From assembly GCA_029310945.1 (NCBI GenBank), contig JARJFC010000032.1, positions 1-48,063 of the forward strand: a stretch of DNA of 48,063 bases, written 5' to 3'. The position numbers were made by a program, and so were the translations under genes. Origin of the DNA: Leptospira sp. 96542 (GTDB lineage: Bacteria; Spirochaetota; Leptospiria; Leptospirales; Leptospiraceae). The notes under the pieces are model-generated. The model was not told the origin of the DNA and made no database searches. It was given only the letters and a program-made list of their open reading frames with translations. Below are positions 34,515 to 44,794 of the stretch, piece by piece. Every line of letters starts with the position of its first letter. Positions within the stretch are counted from its first letter, which is position 1.

Positions 34515-36037
34515 TTCGAATCGGTGGGAGATCTTCCCTATTATCAAAAATCCAAGTCCATCAGGTTTGCCAAAAATTATCCCTTCTTTTCCCAAACTAC
34601 CAGTTTGAAACCATATTCAAACAAACATCAGGTGATAAAGACTTAAACACACCTTTATGGCAAATGCCTGGAGCCGGAATCTTCACAAAAGAATTGGGCG
34701 AAGATCTAACCAACAGAAAAATAGACATCGTTATCCATTCATGGAAAGACCTTGATTTGCGAGAGAGGAATTCGACCACAATCGTACCTGTTTTACCAAG
34801 AGAGGATGCACATGACCTTTTGCTTTTTAAAAGAAACCAATGGGTAAAAACCCCCGAAAAAATCAGGATACTCACTTCTTCACCCCGGAGAGAATTTTTT
34901 ATAAAAGAATTTGTAAAAAATTATTTTCCAACACCGATCAATTCGGTTCCAGTTTCCGTTGAATCAGTAAGGGGTAATATCCAGACACGATTGAAAAAAT
35001 ACCTTTTAGATGAAGTAAGTGCTATCATTATTGCGAAGGCTGCTATTGACAGAATACTTCAATTTGAAGATTCCAACGAAATTTTACCCGAACTAAAAGA
35101 TACGAAACAATTCATTAGAGAAGTTTTTGAGAGAAGCCATTTTATGGTTTTGCCATTTTCAAATTTTCCCAACGCACCCGCCCAAGGAGCCCTTGCAGCA
35201 GAAATCCGAAAAGAAGATACAAATCTCGAAACAATGTTGCGATCGTTAACCGACAAAGAAACAGAATTTGTTGTAAAAAAAGAAAGAGAAATTCTTTCAG
35301 AGTTTGGTGGGGGGTGCCATCAAAAAATTGGAGTCAGCGTAAAGATTAGATCCTATGGAAATGTGATTTTTTTAAGAGGCCAATCCGAAGATGGAAAAAA
35401 CATTTCTTCAAAGGAGATTCAAAATGGTGCGGATTTCAAATTCGCAAGCGATGAAGTTTGGCCACCAAACGCAAAAATGGCGGCAAGGCAAAGGGAAAGA
35501 TTGGCCTATTCGATTCCAGAAGGTATGGATGTATTTGTTTCGCGTGGTTACGCGTTCCCACTCGACTTATCGGTGAACCCAACTCACCAGATTCTATGGA
35601 CAGCTGGAATGTCCACATGGAAAGATTTGGCCAACAGAGGCTTTTGGGTAAATGGCACTTGCGATGGGTTAGGTGAAACCGAAATGGTATCTGTCGAAAC
35701 CATCATAAACAGAAAACCCAATTTTATCAAACTCACCCATTTGGACTCTGACACCAAATCAAGTAATTATAAAACTTTGCCTACTTATTACGTTTCGGCA
35801 CCAGAAATTCCCATCCCTTTTGATATCTCAAAAATTAAAGCAGCCTATTGGAGAAGTGGTTCCGAATTTGAAATCGTCACAAAACGTTTTCCAGAACTAC
35901 TGAATGTAATCCATTTTGTAGGACCTGGATCCACCTATAATCGACTCAAACAAACGCTAGGACAAAAGTCACATAACAATTTATATGTTACCCTTTCATT
36001 TGAATCCTGGATAGAAAAACACATTAAAAACATATGA
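34502..36037 (+). CDS. hemC: fused porphobilinogen deaminase / uroporphyrinogen-III synthase
   Basis: One chain carries HemC then HemD. HemC (about residues 1-290) shows IRIGGRSSLLSKIQVHQ, KDLNTPLWQMPGAGIFTKEL, IVIHSWKDLD with the catalytic Asp, and GGGCHQKIGV with the dipyrromethane-attaching Cys272. The HemD part (about 340-511) is more divergent but has the pattern VFVSRGYAFPLDL and HFVGPGSTYNRLKQ typical of uroporphyrinogen-III synthases. Such a fusion has been described in Leptospira. TTG 34502 starts MSNIIRIGG, the expected HemC beginning, with GGGAAG before it; TTG 34487 is an alternative. It overlaps hemA by 13 bases and hemB by 4. Confidence 0.9.
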   Translation: MSNIIRIGGRSSLLSKIQVHQVCQKLSLLFPNYQFETIFKQTSGDKDLNTPLWQMPGAGIFTKELGEDLTNRKIDIVIHSWKDLDLRERNSTTIVPVLPREDAHDLLLFKRNQWVKTPEKIRILTSSPRREFFIKEFVKNYFPTPINSVPVSVESVRGNIQTRLKKYLLDEVSAIIIAKAAIDRILQFEDSNEILPELKDTKQFIREVFERSHFMVLPFSNFPNAPAQGALAAEIRKEDTNLETMLRSLTDKETEFVVKKEREILSEFGGGCHQKIGVSVKIRSYGNVIFLRGQSEDGKNISSKEIQNGADFKFASDEVWPPNAKMAARQRERLAYSIPEGMDVFVSRGYAFPLDLSVNPTHQILWTAGMSTWKDLANRGFWVNGTCDGLGETEMVSVETIINRKPNFIKLTHLDSDTKSSNYKTLPTYYVSAPEIPIPFDISKIKAAYWRSGSEFEIVTKRFPELLNVIHFVGPGSTYNRLKQTLGQKSHNNLYVTLSFESWIEKHIKNI

Positions 36038-36984
36038 ATCGTATACTCCGAATTAAATCCAATGAGAACTTAAGGAACCTAGCGAATACTAATTCTTTAG
36101 GTTATAAAAAAATGATCCAGCCACTATTTGTGGTTGAAGGTATAACGGAAAAAGAACCAATCAAAGGTCTTTCCAATGTTTTCAGGGAAACGGAAAGTTC
36201 CGTGATAAAACAAATTGAAGCAGATTGTAATGCGGGAGTTTCCCATTTTCTATTATTTTTAGTACCTGCCACAAAATCAGATACTGAGTTCTCATCCAAA
36301 TTTTACGAAAGAGTTATAAAAAATATAAAACATATATTTCCGAATATTACCTTATGGCTTGATACTTGTATTTGTTCCATCACAACGACTGGGCATTGCT
36401 GTATTTTCAAACCAGATGGAATCATAGACACAAATGCTTCAGTGAAACGTTTATCCGAATTGGCAGTTTTGTATGCAAACTCTGGGGCGGATGGGATTGC
36501 ACCGAGTGATATGATGGATGGAAGAGTTTTATCCCATAGAACGATTCTCAATGAAAATGGATTCGAAAACATTCCTATCATGAGTTATTCCACCAAATTT
36601 AAAAGTAATTTTTATGGACCTTTCCGTGGGGCTGCCGATTCAAAACCAATGTTTGGCGACAGATCTTCTTATCAATTGGATGTTTCTGACAGACTCACAG
36701 CAATCCAATCCAGTGTAAGAGACGCAAACGAAGGTGCAGATTTTTTAATGGTTAAACCTGGGATTTCATCAATTGACCTCATAACGCCAATCAAAGAAAA
36801 AACAAACCTACCGATTGGTGCTTACCAAGTGAGTGGAGAATACGCCAGTTTGGTCTATTTAGATTTAGAAGGTTTTGTGAATTTTGAAGATGCTTTAGTT
36901 GAAACCTGGAATGTTTTCCGCAGAACAGGCGTAAATTTTTTAATCACTTACGGTGCGCGTTTGGCAAAAAGGATATATGAATGA
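36034..36984 (+). CDS. hemB: delta-aminolevulinic acid dehydratase
   Basis: HemB condenses two 5-aminolevulinate into porphobilinogen. The zinc cysteines are in the proper C-x-C-x7-C order (Cys112, Cys114, Cys122, in [13 protein letters not shown]), so it is a zinc-dependent form. The two Schiff-base lysines are in [16 protein letters not shown] (Lys188) and FLMVKPG (about Lys242). [11 protein letters not shown] is another family block. At 316 residues it is normal. Start and stop overlap neighbours by ATGA on both sides. Confidence 0.95.
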   Translation: MNRILRIKSNENLRNLANTNSLGYKKMIQPLFVVEGITEKEPIKGLSNVFRETESSVIKQIEADCNAGVSHFLLFLVPATKSDTEFSSKFYERVIKNIKHIFPNITLWLDTCICSITTTGHCCIFKPDGIIDTNASVKRLSELAVLYANSGADGIAPSDMMDGRVLSHRTILNENGFENIPIMSYSTKFKSNFYGPFRGAADSKPMFGDRSSYQLDVSDRLTAIQSSVRDANEGADFLMVKPGISSIDLITPIKEKTNLPIGAYQVSGEYASLVYLDLEGFVNFEDALVETWNVFRRTGVNFLITYGARLAKRIYE

Positions 36985-38258
36985 ATTCGAATGAACTATT
37001 CGAAAAATCAAAAAAAATTGTTCCTGGCGGAGTGCATTCACCCGTTCGGTCATTTTCTTCTGTCGGGGGAACACCCGTTTTTTTTAAATCTGCCTCCGGC
37101 GCCAAACTGATATCAGTTGAAGATAAAACGTATATCGATTACTGCCTAAGTTTTGGTCCATTGATTTTTGGACATAGACATCCAGAAATCCAGGAAGTTG
37201 TAGAAGAAACAATCAATACAGCGTGGTCTTTTGGGGCTTGTGAACCCTATTCTTTATCTCTTGCCGAATTCATCACATCCAATATCCCTTGGGTAAATAA
37301 AATCCGTTTTGTCAACTCAGGCACGGAAGCAGTTATGAGTGCCTTGCGTGTTGCCAGAGCAAAAACAGGCAGAAGCAAAATTCTAAAATTTGATGGTTGT
37401 TATCACGGCCACCTCGATTCACTACTTGTAAAAGCTGGATCAGGACTTGCTGGAGAAAGTTCAAGTGACAGTTTGGGAATTGGAACGGAGATGATTCAAA
37501 ACACATTGGTTCTGCCACTAGATGACGAAGAATCTTTAGAAAATCTATTTCAAACTTTTGGCGAACAAATTGCTTGTGTGATCATTGAACCGTTGCCTGC
37601 TAACTTCGGTTTGCTTGTACAAAGAAAATCTTATTTGGAAAAAATATACAAACTCTGTAGAAAATACCAAACACTACTCATTTTTGATGAAGTAATTTCT
37701 GGTTTCAGGGTTGGGTTCGGCGGAATGGCCGAATTTTTAAACATACAACCAGACTTAGTTTGTTATGGCAAAATCATCGGGGGTGGGTTTCCAGTGGGTG
37801 CTTATGCAGGGAGCGCAGAACTTATGGATTTAGTGGCACCGAGTGGGCCTGTTTACCAAGCAGGAACTCTATCGGCAAACCCAATTGGAATGAGAGCAGG
37901 TTTAAAAACTTTGCAAAAACTCAAGATTGAAAATCCTTATCCCGCCTTAGAAAGAAAAACCAAAGATTTTACCGCCAAACTCACTGAACTAATCAATGAA
38001 TATGATTCGGTTGAATGGGAAGCAGTTTGTTTCGGTAGTTTGTTTTGGTTAAAAGAAAAAACAAGTAAAGAAATACATTCCATCACAGAAATTCCAAAAA
38101 ATCATAAATCACAATTCGCAAAAATTTTTCACAAACTTCTAAACAATGGGATCTATTTAGCACCTAGCGGATATGAGGTTGGCTTTCTTTCCACTGCCCA
38201 TACCGATAATATTTTAGCTGATACTTTGGACTTAGCAAAAAAAAGCCTAAGAGAATAA
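36981..38258 (+). CDS. hemL: glutamate-1-semialdehyde 2,1-aminomutase
   Basis: HemL is a PLP aminotransferase-fold enzyme that turns glutamate-1-semialdehyde into 5-aminolevulinate, working right after HemA. The PLP lysine is Lys264 in [55 protein letters not shown] and [13 protein letters not shown] are diagnostic. The length of 425 is standard. It begins 4 bases before the hemB stop and ends 3 bases before hemE. Confidence 0.96.
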   Translation: MNSNELFEKSKKIVPGGVHSPVRSFSSVGGTPVFFKSASGAKLISVEDKTYIDYCLSFGPLIFGHRHPEIQEVVEETINTAWSFGACEPYSLSLAEFITSNIPWVNKIRFVNSGTEAVMSALRVARAKTGRSKILKFDGCYHGHLDSLLVKAGSGLAGESSSDSLGIGTEMIQNTLVLPLDDEESLENLFQTFGEQIACVIIEPLPANFGLLVQRKSYLEKIYKLCRKYQTLLIFDEVISGFRVGFGGMAEFLNIQPDLVCYGKIIGGGFPVGAYAGSAELMDLVAPSGPVYQAGTLSANPIGMRAGLKTLQKLKIENPYPALERKTKDFTAKLTELINEYDSVEWEAVCFGSLFWLKEKTSKEIHSITEIPKNHKSQFAKIFHKLLNNGIYLAPSGYEVGFLSTAHTDNILADTLDLAKKSLRE

Positions 38259-38261
38259 AAA

Positions 38262-39305
38262 ATGAATACTTTGACCAAATACAAAAACATCCAATTTGCA
38301 AATGCCCTATCGAAAATACCCCAAAAAATGCCGCCAATATGGTTTATGCGCCAAGCAGGCAGATACCATTCACATTACCGAAACTTAAAAGAAAAATACA
38401 GTTTTCTCGAACTTTGCAAAAACCCAGAACTCGCAGCACAAGTTGCCTTAGGTCCAATCAATAGTTTTGGTTTCGATGTAAGTATACTTTTTTCAGATCT
38501 ACTTTTTCCTTTAGAAGCGCTTGGTATGGGCTTAAAATACGATCCAGGTCCAACATTATCTCACCGATTAACAAATAAAAATGATTTAAAGAATTTAAAA
38601 CCTATTGATGAAGCAGTTCACTCTTTAGAATTCCAAAAACAAGCACTCCTCTTCACCAATCAAATTTTACCTAAAGATGTATCGCTAATAGGCTTTGTTG
38701 GTGGACCGTTTACATTACTAACGTATGCTAGTATAGGAAAACACGATGGCAACACAGCAAATTTAAAGAATAATCAATCTTTTGTGTTCGATTTTTATGA
38801 AATCATAATACCTTTATTAAAGGAAAACATAAAATTGCAACTTTCTGGTGGAGCAGAACTTGTCATGATCTTTGATACTGCTTCTGGAATACTAGACCCA
38901 ATTCTTTTTAATGATTATGTTACTTGCGCCATAGAAGAAATCGCAAATGAATTTCCAAATCGTATTGGTTATTATGCAAAAAATACAACGGCAGATCAAT
39001 TACAGCAGATCAAAAATATTCGAACTTTGGCTGGGTTTGGAATCGATCATCGTTATTCAATTTCTCAATATTTACAAAAAAACCAAAATGGTTTTATACA
39101 AGGTAACTTCGACCAAGAGTTACTCTTTGCAGATAAAGACATATTAAAAAGGCATATCCAAAATTATCTAAAACCCATTTTGGAACTTTCTGTTTTGGAA
39201 AGATCTGGTTGGATTGCAGGATTAGGTCATGGTGTTTTGCAACACACTCCAGAATCTTCGATTCATACCCTCATTGATACGATAAGGGAGGAATTTTCTA
39301 AATGA
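38262..39305 (+). CDS. hemE: uroporphyrinogen decarboxylase
   Basis: HemE removes four carboxyls from uroporphyrinogen III to give coproporphyrinogen III, the branch away from siroheme. The substrate-binding motif PPIWFMRQAGRYHSHYRNLK is near the N-terminus, FSDLLFPLEALGMGLKYDPG follows, and FVGGPFTLLTY and IFDTASG are family blocks. The C-terminal GLGHGVLQHTPES is typical. The length of 347 residues is normal. Its stop overlaps the start of hemN. Confidence 0.96.
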   Translation: MNTLTKYKNIQFANALSKIPQKMPPIWFMRQAGRYHSHYRNLKEKYSFLELCKNPELAAQVALGPINSFGFDVSILFSDLLFPLEALGMGLKYDPGPTLSHRLTNKNDLKNLKPIDEAVHSLEFQKQALLFTNQILPKDVSLIGFVGGPFTLLTYASIGKHDGNTANLKNNQSFVFDFYEIIIPLLKENIKLQLSGGAELVMIFDTASGILDPILFNDYVTCAIEEIANEFPNRIGYYAKNTTADQLQQIKNIRTLAGFGIDHRYSISQYLQKNQNGFIQGNFDQELLFADKDILKRHIQNYLKPILELSVLERSGWIAGLGHGVLQHTPESSIHTLIDTIREEFSK

Positions 39306-40642
39306 GTGAACTCCTCCAAAAATATGACACTCAAGCTCCACGTTACACAAGTTATCCTACCGTTCCATTTTGGACGGACAATCCAACCACGGAAGAATGG
39401 TTAGAATCTTTAAACAGGTCTATAAATGCTAACCCAAATAAAATTGCCGTTTATGTTCATATTCCCTTCTGTGAAACACTTTGTACTTTTTGTGGATGTA
39501 ATACTTCCATTACAAAAAATCATTCTGTTGAGGAACCTTACGTACAAGCTTTACGACAAGAACTCGATCTATATTCAAAAGAAATTCCATCCTTAAAATC
39601 ACAAAAGTTACAGGAACTTCATTTAGGTGGTGGTTCTCCCACCTATCTTTCTGATTACCATTTACAATCTTATATCGAATCAATTTTTAATATTCTAGAA
39701 CCAATATCTTCTCCCGAATTTTCGATCGAAGTTGATCCGAGGAGAACAAGATTATCTCAGTTAGACTTGTTATTTAAATTGGGTTTTCGCAGAATCAGTT
39801 TAGGTGTGCAAGATTTTGATCCCGACGTACAAAGGTTAGTCAATAGAATCCAGCCCTTTGAAATGACAGAAACAATTACAGACCATGCCCGAAGTTTAGG
39901 ATTCACTTCAGTAAATTTTGATTTAATATATGGGCTGCCTAAACAGAAAATTACGAGTATGGAAACATCTCTAAAAAAAACCATTCAACTCAAACCTGAC
40001 AGAATTGCTTTTTACTCATATGCGCATGTTCCTTGGATCAAATCTTCCCAAAGGTTATTTACAGAAGATGATTTACCAGACCCAAAATTAAAACGAGAAT
40101 TGTATGAAATGGGTAGAGAGATGTTAGAATCAGAAGGGTATAAAGAAATTGGTTTAGATCATTTTGCTTTGTCACATGATAAACTTTGGATCGCAAAATC
40201 AAATCAAAAATTACATCGTAATTTTATGGGTTATACTGATTCTAAAACAGATACATTACTCGGGCTTGGTTCTTCGGCTATATCGGAAACTAATGATTGT
40301 TATTATCAAAATCAAAAACTTGAAATAAAATATCGAAAATCGTTGCAGAACGGAGTTTTACCAAACTTTCGTGGACATAAATTAAATTCTTACGACCTAA
40401 TACAAAAAAAAATAATTCTTTCACTGATGACAAATTTTTCGACAAAAATTCCAAAACCTCAGATTGAATTAGCCAAAGAAAGATTGAATGAAATGGAGAA
40501 GGATCATTTGCTAGTTTGGGAAAATGATGAGCTGACAGTAACCGACCTCGGAAGACCTTTTTTACGCCTCATTGTTATGGCTTTTGATGAAAGGTTACAC
40601 CAAGGAGAAATTTCAAAATCAATGTTTTCAAAAGCCATATAA
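39302..40642 (+). CDS. hemN: oxygen-independent coproporphyrinogen III oxidase
   Basis: HemN is a radical SAM enzyme that converts coproporphyrinogen III to protoporphyrinogen IX without oxygen. The cluster motif is PFCETLCTFCGCN (Cys57, Cys61, Cys64 with Cys66), in the C-x3-C-x2-C-x-C form of genuine HemN rather than the HemW lookalike. LHLGGGSPTYLS and SIEVDPRRTR follow, and GLDHFAL with the C-terminal domain fits the 446-residue length. It overlaps hemE by 4 bases and hemG by one (TAATG). Confidence 0.94.
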   Translation: MSELLQKYDTQAPRYTSYPTVPFWTDNPTTEEWLESLNRSINANPNKIAVYVHIPFCETLCTFCGCNTSITKNHSVEEPYVQALRQELDLYSKEIPSLKSQKLQELHLGGGSPTYLSDYHLQSYIESIFNILEPISSPEFSIEVDPRRTRLSQLDLLFKLGFRRISLGVQDFDPDVQRLVNRIQPFEMTETITDHARSLGFTSVNFDLIYGLPKQKITSMETSLKKTIQLKPDRIAFYSYAHVPWIKSSQRLFTEDDLPDPKLKRELYEMGREMLESEGYKEIGLDHFALSHDKLWIAKSNQKLHRNFMGYTDSKTDTLLGLGSSAISETNDCYYQNQKLEIKYRKSLQNGVLPNFRGHKLNSYDLIQKKIILSLMTNFSTKIPKPQIELAKERLNEMEKDHLLVWENDELTVTDLGRPFLRLIVMAFDERLHQGEISKSMFSKAI

Positions 40643-41847
40643 TGAATCAAAAAGTCCTCATCATTGGAGGTGGGCTCACTGGCCTCTTTCATGCTTATGC
40701 AGAAAACAAAAAAGGAAATTTCGTTACAATTTGGGAAAAGTCAAACCAATTGGGCGGACTCGTCTCAACAAAAAAAGTAAACGAAGGTTTGGTGGAACTG
40801 GCAGCGAATGGGATATTGTTTACAAAAAACCTAAAAATATTACTAGATGATATCAATCTAATTCCACTGTCTCCCAACAGAGAATCAAAAAGGCGGCTCA
40901 TTTGGGATGGCAAAAAATGTCAATCCATCATATTTTTTGCCTTAGTTTTAGTTTTTAAATTCAGATCTATTTTTATCCGAAAAATTTCTTCAAAACCTGG
41001 CCAAAACTTATATTTCTTTTTTGAAGAATACTTTGGAGAGTGGGTTACCAAATTTATTTTGGAACCAGCAATTGGTGGGATCTATGGTGCAACTCTCAGT
41101 GATCTTTCTCCTAAGATTGTATTTTCAAACTGGGATTTCAGTGGCAAAAAATCAATATTTCAGAATATTCGAATATCTCTAAAAAGCAAAAAGGGCACAA
41201 TTTCCTTCCAAAATGGAATGGGAGAACTAGTCGAAAAGTTGGAAGAACATTTAAAGAATAAAATACATATTGAATACAATAAATCAATCAATCATATTGA
41301 TCAAATTCCGAAAGAAAGTGGAAAGATTTTTTTTTGTATTCCTTTGGAGGAGATAAAAAGAATTCTTTCACCGTGGCTACCATTGGATATTCGCCCTACA
41401 ACACATTCAGTGACCACAATCACTCGATTTTCAAAAGACAGAACAACGGAGAAAAAAGCATTTGGTATTTTGTTTCCTCGGAATACAAATATATCGGCCT
41501 TTGGTATGTTACAAAATTCAGATATTTTTGCATATCGGTCTAATAATAATCTAAATTCAGAAACCTGGATTTTTCCGCATGTAAAAAAGAAACCAGAATC
41601 TGAGTGGTTGCGTTTTATGGAAGATGATAGAAAAACAATTTATCCGAATTCCAAAGAAGCAGAAAATTCATATATAAAAATATGGGAAAACACCTTTCCT
41701 GTATACAATAATCATTTATACGATTTTAATTTATTTTTAGATCAGTTCGAAAAGGATCATTCACAAAAAAATTTTAGCATTATGTTTAATGGAAATTATA
41801 GACGTGGTATTGGACTCAGTGCAATTTTAGATAGGGCACTTTCCTAA
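40642..41847 (+). CDS. hemG: protoporphyrinogen oxidase, FAD-dependent (HemY type)
   Basis: This 401-residue flavoprotein probably oxidises protoporphyrinogen IX to protoporphyrin IX. The dinucleotide loop VLIIGGGLTGLFHAY and acid IWEKSNQLGG are at the N-terminus; EPAIGGIYGATLSDLSP resembles the amine-oxidase-type PPO core. By sequence it is the HemY kind, although the position in the leptospiral cluster is usually named hemG; it is not the short flavodoxin-type HemG of E. coli. It is the last plus-strand haem gene and its 3' end overlaps hemH by 21 bases. Confidence 0.85.
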   Translation: MNQKVLIIGGGLTGLFHAYAENKKGNFVTIWEKSNQLGGLVSTKKVNEGLVELAANGILFTKNLKILLDDINLIPLSPNRESKRRLIWDGKKCQSIIFFALVLVFKFRSIFIRKISSKPGQNLYFFFEEYFGEWVTKFILEPAIGGIYGATLSDLSPKIVFSNWDFSGKKSIFQNIRISLKSKKGTISFQNGMGELVEKLEEHLKNKIHIEYNKSINHIDQIPKESGKIFFCIPLEEIKRILSPWLPLDIRPTTHSVTTITRFSKDRTTEKKAFGILFPRNTNISAFGMLQNSDIFAYRSNNNLNSETWIFPHVKKKPESEWLRFMEDDRKTIYPNSKEAENSYIKIWENTFPVYNNHLYDFNLFLDQFEKDHSQKNFSIMFNGNYRRGIGLSAILDRALS

Positions 41848-42909
41848 CATCTCTCCACCATATTTTTTACAAACACATTCATCTGCTTTGTTTTTTTTTG
41901 CACTAACGACTTCTGCTAGATAAGTTAAAAATGGCAGGTGAGTGCCTAGCGCAGGTACACGATGAAAAGAATTTGCACCGAAATGCGCAGATAGCTCCTT
42001 AAATTCAATTCCGATCTCTTCTAAGGTTTCCAAATGATCACTCACAAAACTGATGGGGTATATAACAATATCCTTATTTTGTTTTGCCAATCTTTCTAAA
42101 ATGACTAATGTATTTGGTTCTGTCCAACGAGCAGGTCCTACTTTACTTTGGTAACTCAAATGAATTCCACCTACAAAACCTTTTGCCCGCAATTTTTCTT
42201 CAATTTTTCTTACAGAATATTCAAGTTCTTTTGTATAACAATCACCTTTCTTTATCAAACGCATAGGAATTCCATGAGCAGAAAAAACTAAGTCAACATT
42301 TTTCCAGTTCAGTGTTTTCGAATAACTTTGGGCGTGTAGAAAATTTGTTAAATCCAATTGATTTGTTAAATACTTGTAAATAAAATTCGCAGTAATTTCT
42401 AAAAATCTTTCATCCATTCCAAAATGAGAGATGACCCCTCCCGAAGCAACAGGGCAATCACCAAACATTTGCTTTATTATATTATAGGTAGATAAAACAG
42501 TAGATCTCGAAAATTGAGGGTACAAAGGCAAATAGACATTGTGACTTGAAGGAGGAAAATTTTTTAAATCTCTAATATTCGGATATCCGCAAGACATATA
42601 AGTGGAAACATTCCAATCTTCTGCATATTTTTCTTTGAGTATTTTTTTTAAGGCTTCCGCTTGTCTTACAGTTTCAGCATACAATGGAGAGCCACCTCCA
42701 AAACCCATTGATTCATAGGTTTTTCTGACTTTGGGTGTTCTTCTCTTTGTTATCCACAATGCTAGTTTTTTCCGAACAAATTCAGGCAATGGTAGATCAA
42801 AAACAAAGGGATCAAGAAACAAATCTCTCAGGAATGGTTCAATTTCCGCACTCGTTCTTGGACCACCCAAATTGATTAAAAATAAATTTTTACGATCGTT
42901 TATTTTCAT
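41827..42909 (-). CDS. hemH: ferrochelatase, with possible [2Fe-2S] cysteines
   Basis: HemH inserts ferrous iron in protoporphyrin IX, the last haem step. NLFLINLGGPRT, MGFGGGSPLYAET, PLYPQFSRST, LVFSAHGIPMRL (catalytic His) and LSYQSKVGPARWTEPNT are diagnostic. The C-terminus has Cys345, Cys347 and Cys358 (ECVCKKYGGEMLGKCPI), and one inner cysteine, Cys152 (GDCPVASGG), is in the region used in cluster-containing bacterial ferrochelatases, suggesting a [2Fe-2S] cluster. Its 3' end overlaps hemG and its start overlaps the end of topA by 20 bases, so it is read from the opposite strand in a cysK-topA-hemH order. Confidence 0.94.
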   Translation of the reverse strand: MKINDRKNLFLINLGGPRTSAEIEPFLRDLFLDPFVFDLPLPEFVRKKLALWITKRRTPKVRKTYESMGFGGGSPLYAETVRQAEALKKILKEKYAEDWNVSTYMSCGYPNIRDLKNFPPSSHNVYLPLYPQFSRSTVLSTYNIIKQMFGDCPVASGGVISHFGMDERFLEITANFIYKYLTNQLDLTNFLHAQSYSKTLNWKNVDLVFSAHGIPMRLIKKGDCYTKELEYSVRKIEEKLRAKGFVGGIHLSYQSKVGPARWTEPNTLVILERLAKQNKDIVIYPISFVSDHLETLEEIGIEFKELSAHFGANSFHRVPALGTHLPFLTYLAEVVSAKKNKADECVCKKYGGEMLGKCPI

Positions 42910-44782
42910 AGGTTATATAGTCGCAGTGCGGATATCTTGAACAAAAAAAGATAGTTTTACCATTCTTTGCAAATTTAGATTGGATTTTTCCGTCATTACA
43001 TTTAGGACAAATTGGGATTGTATCCTTAATGATTTTGGATTTTTCTTTTGGATCGGATAGCTCCATCGAATCGATAAAAACTTCTCCTATTGGTTTTCGG
43101 AATCGATCCGGTTGTTTCAAAGCCTTTTTTACATAATCGTAGAACTTTTTTATCACAACTATTCTCGTTTCGTTTTGATCCGAAACTTGATCCAAGTCCA
43201 GTTCCAAATTCTTTGTAAACTCTTCGCCAATGAGAGTTGGAAAATTCAGATACAAATATCCATCTACTTTTTTACCAAGTTCTGTGGGTCCAATCGACTT
43301 TTTAAATTCGACAATGTATTTTCGTTTGTAAAGAGTTTCGATGGTGTTCACATAAGTTGAAGGCCTTCCAACTCCCCTTTCTTCCATTTTTTGTATGAGT
43401 TTACCTTCCGTATAACGAGGTGGACACTCTGTACTCTTTTCTTCAAGTAAGGTCTCTTTATATTCAAATAAATCCCCCACTTTCCAATCTTTCTGTTTTT
43501 TGACAGTTTTGTCTTTTTTGACTTGAAATTGTTTGAATCCAAAATTCGAAATCACTTCTTCTTTAAATTCAAAATCGAAATCTTTAATGGTAAATATATA
43601 CTGATATTCAATACCCACTTCCGGTTCCATCAAACTACATAAAAATCTTTCCCAAATCATATTGTATAATTTTAATTCGTTAACATCTAAGTAACCAAAA
43701 AGTGATTCTCTAGTTAAAAAAGGATCCACGGGCAAAATGGCTTCGTGTGCTGCTTGCGCATGTTTTTTCTTCTTTGTTCGGTAAACTTTTTCTTCCGTCT
43801 TCAAATTGGGATGATGTTTTTTTAAAAAATCCAAACCCAAATTCCTTTTTTCAGAAGAAACGAAGGTAGAATCTGTTCGCATATAGGTGATTAAACCTTT
43901 CATTTCACCTGAACTATTTTTTTTACCCTCGAATAATTTTTGTGCGATGGACATTGTTTTTTTAGAATCAAATCCAAGTGTACGGAATGCCATTTCTTGC
44001 AAACTAGCAGTGGTAAAGGGTTGTGGCGGATTTCGTTTTATATTTTTTTTATTAATTTTTGTGAGAGGAATTTGTAAATTTTTTGCCTTTCCTAGTCCGA
44101 TTGATTTTAGAATTTGATTGATATCATCTTTATTTAGCTTTTTTTTATTCGGTTCTCTAAATGATAAAATCACTTCTTCCGATTTAACTGTCCCAATGAG
44201 TTTTAGTAAAAAATAATCTTCTGGAATAAAATTTAATATTTCATTTTCTCTCTCACATATCCAGTGCAAAACACAAGATTGTACCCGACCTGCGGATAAG
44301 GAGCCTATTTTCAAATGTTTCCATAAATCGGGTGAAATTTCATACCCGAAGATTCGATCGACAACTCGCCTTGCAATTTGAGAATTGATTTGGGATAAAT
44401 CCAAACCAGATGGATTTGCGATTTGTGTTTTCAACTCAGATTTTGTTATCTCTTTTAAACGTATACGGTGGATAGGTTTTTTAAGTCTTTTTAATTCATC
44501 GAACAAATGCTTGGCGATAATCTCACCTTCCCTGTCTGGATCACTTGATATATAGATAATATTCGATTTTTTGGCTTTTGTTGTTATTGCAGAGACAACT
44601 GTTTTTTTGCCCTTTAACCAAGTATAGGTGGGCTCAAACCCATTAGACACGTCCACTCCATACGAATCGGGAGGAAGGTCTTTTATATGACCTTTACTTG
44701 CAACGACCTCCCAGTCCGAATCTAAATACGAACTGAGAGTTTTTGCTTTTGTGGGAGACTCTACTATGAGTAGTTTGGAAAT
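42890..44782 (-). CDS. topA: DNA topoisomerase I
   Basis: TopA relaxes negative supercoils by a transient Tyr-DNA link. The N-terminal Toprim part is SKLLIVESPTKAKTLSSYL with catalytic Glu8 and DPDREGE (about residues 81-87); the active Tyr300 is in GLITYMRTDSTF, and one zinc-finger-like motif (CPKCNDG, then CSRYPHC) ends the protein. The first canonical start in frame, GTG 44656, would delete 42 residues with the catalytic Glu. The only place for the family start is ATT 44780-44782, 7 bases after TAGGG and 12 after the cysK stop; an in-frame TAG lies just upstream. The gene thus seems to use AUU. At 630 residues it is a short form with one zinc motif. Confidence 0.93.
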   Translation of the reverse strand: MSKLLIVESPTKAKTLSSYLDSDWEVVASKGHIKDLPPDSYGVDVSNGFEPTYTWLKGKKTVVSAITTKAKKSNIIYISSDPDREGEIIAKHLFDELKRLKKPIHRIRLKEITKSELKTQIANPSGLDLSQINSQIARRVVDRIFGYEISPDLWKHLKIGSLSAGRVQSCVLHWICERENEILNFIPEDYFLLKLIGTVKSEEVILSFREPNKKKLNKDDINQILKSIGLGKAKNLQIPLTKINKKNIKRNPPQPFTTASLQEMAFRTLGFDSKKTMSIAQKLFEGKKNSSGEMKGLITYMRTDSTFVSSEKRNLGLDFLKKHHPNLKTEEKVYRTKKKKHAQAAHEAILPVDPFLTRESLFGYLDVNELKLYNMIWERFLCSLMEPEVGIEYQYIFTIKDFDFEFKEEVISNFGFKQFQVKKDKTVKKQKDWKVGDLFEYKETLLEEKSTECPPRYTEGKLIQKMEERGVGRPSTYVNTIETLYKRKYIVEFKKSIGPTELGKKVDGYLYLNFPTLIGEEFTKNLELDLDQVSDQNETRIVVIKKFYDYVKKALKQPDRFRKPIGEVFIDSMELSDPKEKSKIIKDTIPICPKCNDGKIQSKFAKNGKTIFFCSRYPHCDYITYENKRS

Positions 44783-44794
44783 TGTAAAACCCTA

